Source: an uncultured Clostridia bacterium (GTDB lineage Bacteria > Bacillota > Clostridia > HGM11327). From it: a DNA stretch of 7,488 nt. The notes beneath the pieces are model-generated. The model saw only the letters and a program-made list of their open reading frames with translations, did no database searches and was not told the origin of the DNA. Shown here piece by piece: positions 6,612 through 7,488 of this stretch. A program made the position numbers and the translations under genes. The stretch lies in NCBI GenBank assembly GCA_905210525.1, contig CAJLXE010000072.1:1-7488 (forward strand). Reading direction: 5' to 3'. The first letter of the stretch is position 1. Each line of letters starts with the position of its first letter.

Positions 6612-6718
6612 CCCCGTCCGTTTGCCTGAGAGTTTCGGCTTTTATGCCTTGCCCCTTCGGCAGCTCATTCAAGAGCTTCTCCGGAGTTTCCTCCGCTTCC
6701 GGTCTGTAAATCCCGGAA
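6612..6718 (-). ncRNA. Single-aptamer glycine riboswitch with a 5' companion hairpin
   Basis: On the minus strand the conserved glycine aptamer blocks appear in order: CTCCGGAGA, then an AGCTC/GAGCT stem, GCCGAAGGGGCAAG, a GGC/GCC hairpin, then AAACTCTCAGGCAAACGGAC. P1 is CTCCG (6686-6682) with CGGGG (6616-6612, one G-U pair). Only one full aptamer is present. Upstream, TTCCGG (6718-6713) and CCGGAA (6702-6697) form a hairpin that matches the position of the reduced 'ghost' aptamer known beside singlet glycine riboswitches; here it is on the 5' side (type-2 layout in that scheme, assigned from memory). It controls the downstream AGCS symporter through the terminator at 6548-6584. Whether glycine turns the gene on or off is not decided by the sequence alone. 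Confidence 0.93.
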
Positions 6719-6746
6719 ACTTCATAGGATAATGAAATATACGTAT

Positions 6747-6775
6747 AATATATCATATTATGCGGATATTGTCAA
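6747..6775 (-). promoter_or_regulatory. Sigma-A promoter of the symporter transcript
   Basis: On the minus strand TTGACA (6775-6770) and TATATT (6752-6747) are 17 bp apart, with an extended -10 TG at 6755-6754. The start is expected near 6740, about 22 nt before the riboswitch hairpin. Confidence 0.88.
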
Positions 6776-6953
6776 GCATTTAAATATAATGTGTTTAAAT
6801 GTCGAACATTGTGGGATAAATTACCGAAAATACGTCAAAGTACAATGTTTATATTAAAAAAATTTTTTATGCGAATGATGTTTTTTATATTTTTTGATTC
6901 ATAATTTTGAGAATTGCGGAAATAAATAAAACCAAAGCGCGGAATTACGACAG
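6776..6953. other. AT-rich divergent intergenic region
   Basis: No gene is supported here on either strand. Visible elements are AATGT-CGA-ACATT (6798-6810), which contains a match to the Spo0A box TGTCGAA (6800-6806), and an 8-bp inverted repeat AACATTGT (6805-6812) with ACAATGTT (6842-6849). An A7T6 tract lies near 6856-6869, and GCGGAA occurs twice (6916-6921 and 6939-6944). I found no convincing sigma-G promoter, although the downstream sleB-like gene would be expected to use one. Confidence 0.5.
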
Positions 6954-6996
6954 CATCTTTTGACAATAACGTTTTAAATTATAAAAGATGTTTTTT
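6954..6996 (+). terminator. Terminator-like hairpin upstream of the sleB-like gene
   Basis: CATCTTTT (6954-6961) and AAAAGATG (6983-6990) form a perfect 8-bp inverted repeat, directly followed by six Ts. The stem is AU-rich and its loop is 21 nt, so it may be weak. It lies 35 bp before the sleB-like start and no plus-strand gene precedes it, so it would act on a transcript begun farther upstream in the intergenic region. Confidence 0.45.
6960..6987 (+). promoter_or_regulatory. Weak candidate promoter of the sleB-like gene
   Basis: A perfect TTGACA (6960-6965) is followed 16 bp later by TAAAAG (6982-6987), a poor -10. TATAAA at 6980 is a better hexamer but only 14 bp away. The -35 overlaps the hairpin arm at 6954-6961. 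The true promoter may be a sporulation type that I could not recognise. Confidence 0.3.
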
Positions 6997-7030
6997 ATTC
7001 CGCAGTTTTAAGAAAGGATTTTTTACAAAC

Positions 7031-7488
7031 ATGAACAACTTATACAAAAAAATAACATATCTGCTTCTGGCTGTAAGCTTTATAGCAACGCTGTTTATGA
7101 CATCGCCTCAGGTATCGTTTTCCGCGACAGCCGTGCAGATGGGTTCCGAGGGCGGAGTTGTTACGGTAATACAGCGGCGTCTCAAGACATGGGGCTATTA
7201 CAACGGAAGCGTGGACGGAAAATACGGCACGAAAACGCGGGACGCGGTAATGGCTTTTCAGCGTAAAAACGGCGCAACCGTTGACGGTATTGTCGGCGAA
7301 GAGACAGCGGCGGTGATAGGTATAAATCTCAACAACAATTACGAAAGCTCATCTGCGGGCAGTTCTTCGGGACAAAACACATCGGCAGACCAAAGCAGCG
7401 ACTTATACCTGCTTGCAAGGGTAGTTTACGGCGAAGCAAGAGGCGAACCTTATACCGGGCAGGTTGCGGTAGCGGCTGTTGTTCTGAA
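7031..7488 (+). CDS. sleB: SleB-like cell-wall (spore cortex) hydrolase, 5' part only
   Basis: The first 152 codons are present; the gene runs off the window end. Residues 1-32 are a signal peptide (KK, a long hydrophobic core, then VSFSA). Residues about 37-96 are a PG_binding_1 domain, with the typical IQRRLKTWGYY, DGKYGTKT and AVMAFQRKNG pattern ending in VDGIVGEET. A Ser/Asn/Gly-rich linker covers about 98-122. From about 124 the SleB hydrolase domain begins with LLARVVYGEARGEPYTGQVAVAAVVL, in which E135 of GEARGE is the conserved putative catalytic glutamate. SleB enzymes are lytic transglycosylases that cut cortex peptidoglycan containing muramic-lactam during spore germination, working with YpeB. 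Relatives with the same domains occur in non-spore roles, so the spore function is inferred. AAAGGA (7013-7018) lies 12 nt before the ATG, a little far. Confidence 0.88.
   Translation, partial: MNNLYKKITYLLLAVSFIATLFMTSPQVSFSATAVQMGSEGGVVTVIQRRLKTWGYYNGSVDGKYGTKTRDAVMAFQRKNGATVDGIVGEETAAVIGINLNNNYESSSAGSSSGQNTSADQSSDLYLLARVVYGEARGEPYTGQVAVAAVVL

Noticed and set aside
6873..6906. Sigma-G promoter before the sleB-like gene (GAATG with CATAATT)
   Set aside because: The spacing is 22 bp where 17-18 is expected, and the -10 does not fully match.

Overview
The window looks like a piece of a low-to-moderate GC Firmicutes chromosome, most likely a gut-type clostridium. The grounds are consensus sigma-A promoters (often TTGACA/TATAAT with exactly 17 bp between them, several with a TG extended -10), GGAGG-type ribosome binding sites, a single-aptamer glycine riboswitch, a PepV-type dipeptidase, a VanY-type carboxypeptidase carrying HCxxCG repeats, and the start of a SleB-type (spore cortex) hydrolase. 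The species cannot be read from the sequence.

Layout, left to right. Three plus-strand genes, each with its own promoter: an M20 zinc dipeptidase (107-1519), a PnuC-family vitamin/nucleoside transporter behind a roughly 210-nt leader that ends in an intrinsic terminator (1582-2545), and an exported D,D-carboxypeptidase with three 41-residue repeats (2606-3732). Then three minus-strand genes: dut (3758-4201) and recX (4275-4895), probably one transcript from a promoter at 5002-5030, and a sodium:alanine/glycine symporter (5116-6531) under a glycine riboswitch with its own promoter and terminator. A 255-bp AT-rich divergent region (6776-7030) separates the symporter from a plus-strand sleB-like gene (7031 onward) that is cut by the window end.

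The genes are mainly housekeeping and do not form one pathway: peptide and amino-acid use (dipeptidase, glycine/alanine uptake), cofactor precursor uptake (PnuC), cell-wall trimming (VanY-like, SleB-like), and nucleotide/DNA maintenance (dUTPase, RecX). I see no mobile element, tRNA, rRNA or CRISPR array.

The most interesting content is RNA-level control. The pnuC leader carries a strong terminator and a mutually exclusive upstream hairpin, which is the architecture of a riboswitch or attenuator, but I could not assign it to a known class. The glycine riboswitch has a 5' companion hairpin and several alternative pairings that suggest how it could switch. The other intergenic structures are weaker and are reported with matching confidence.
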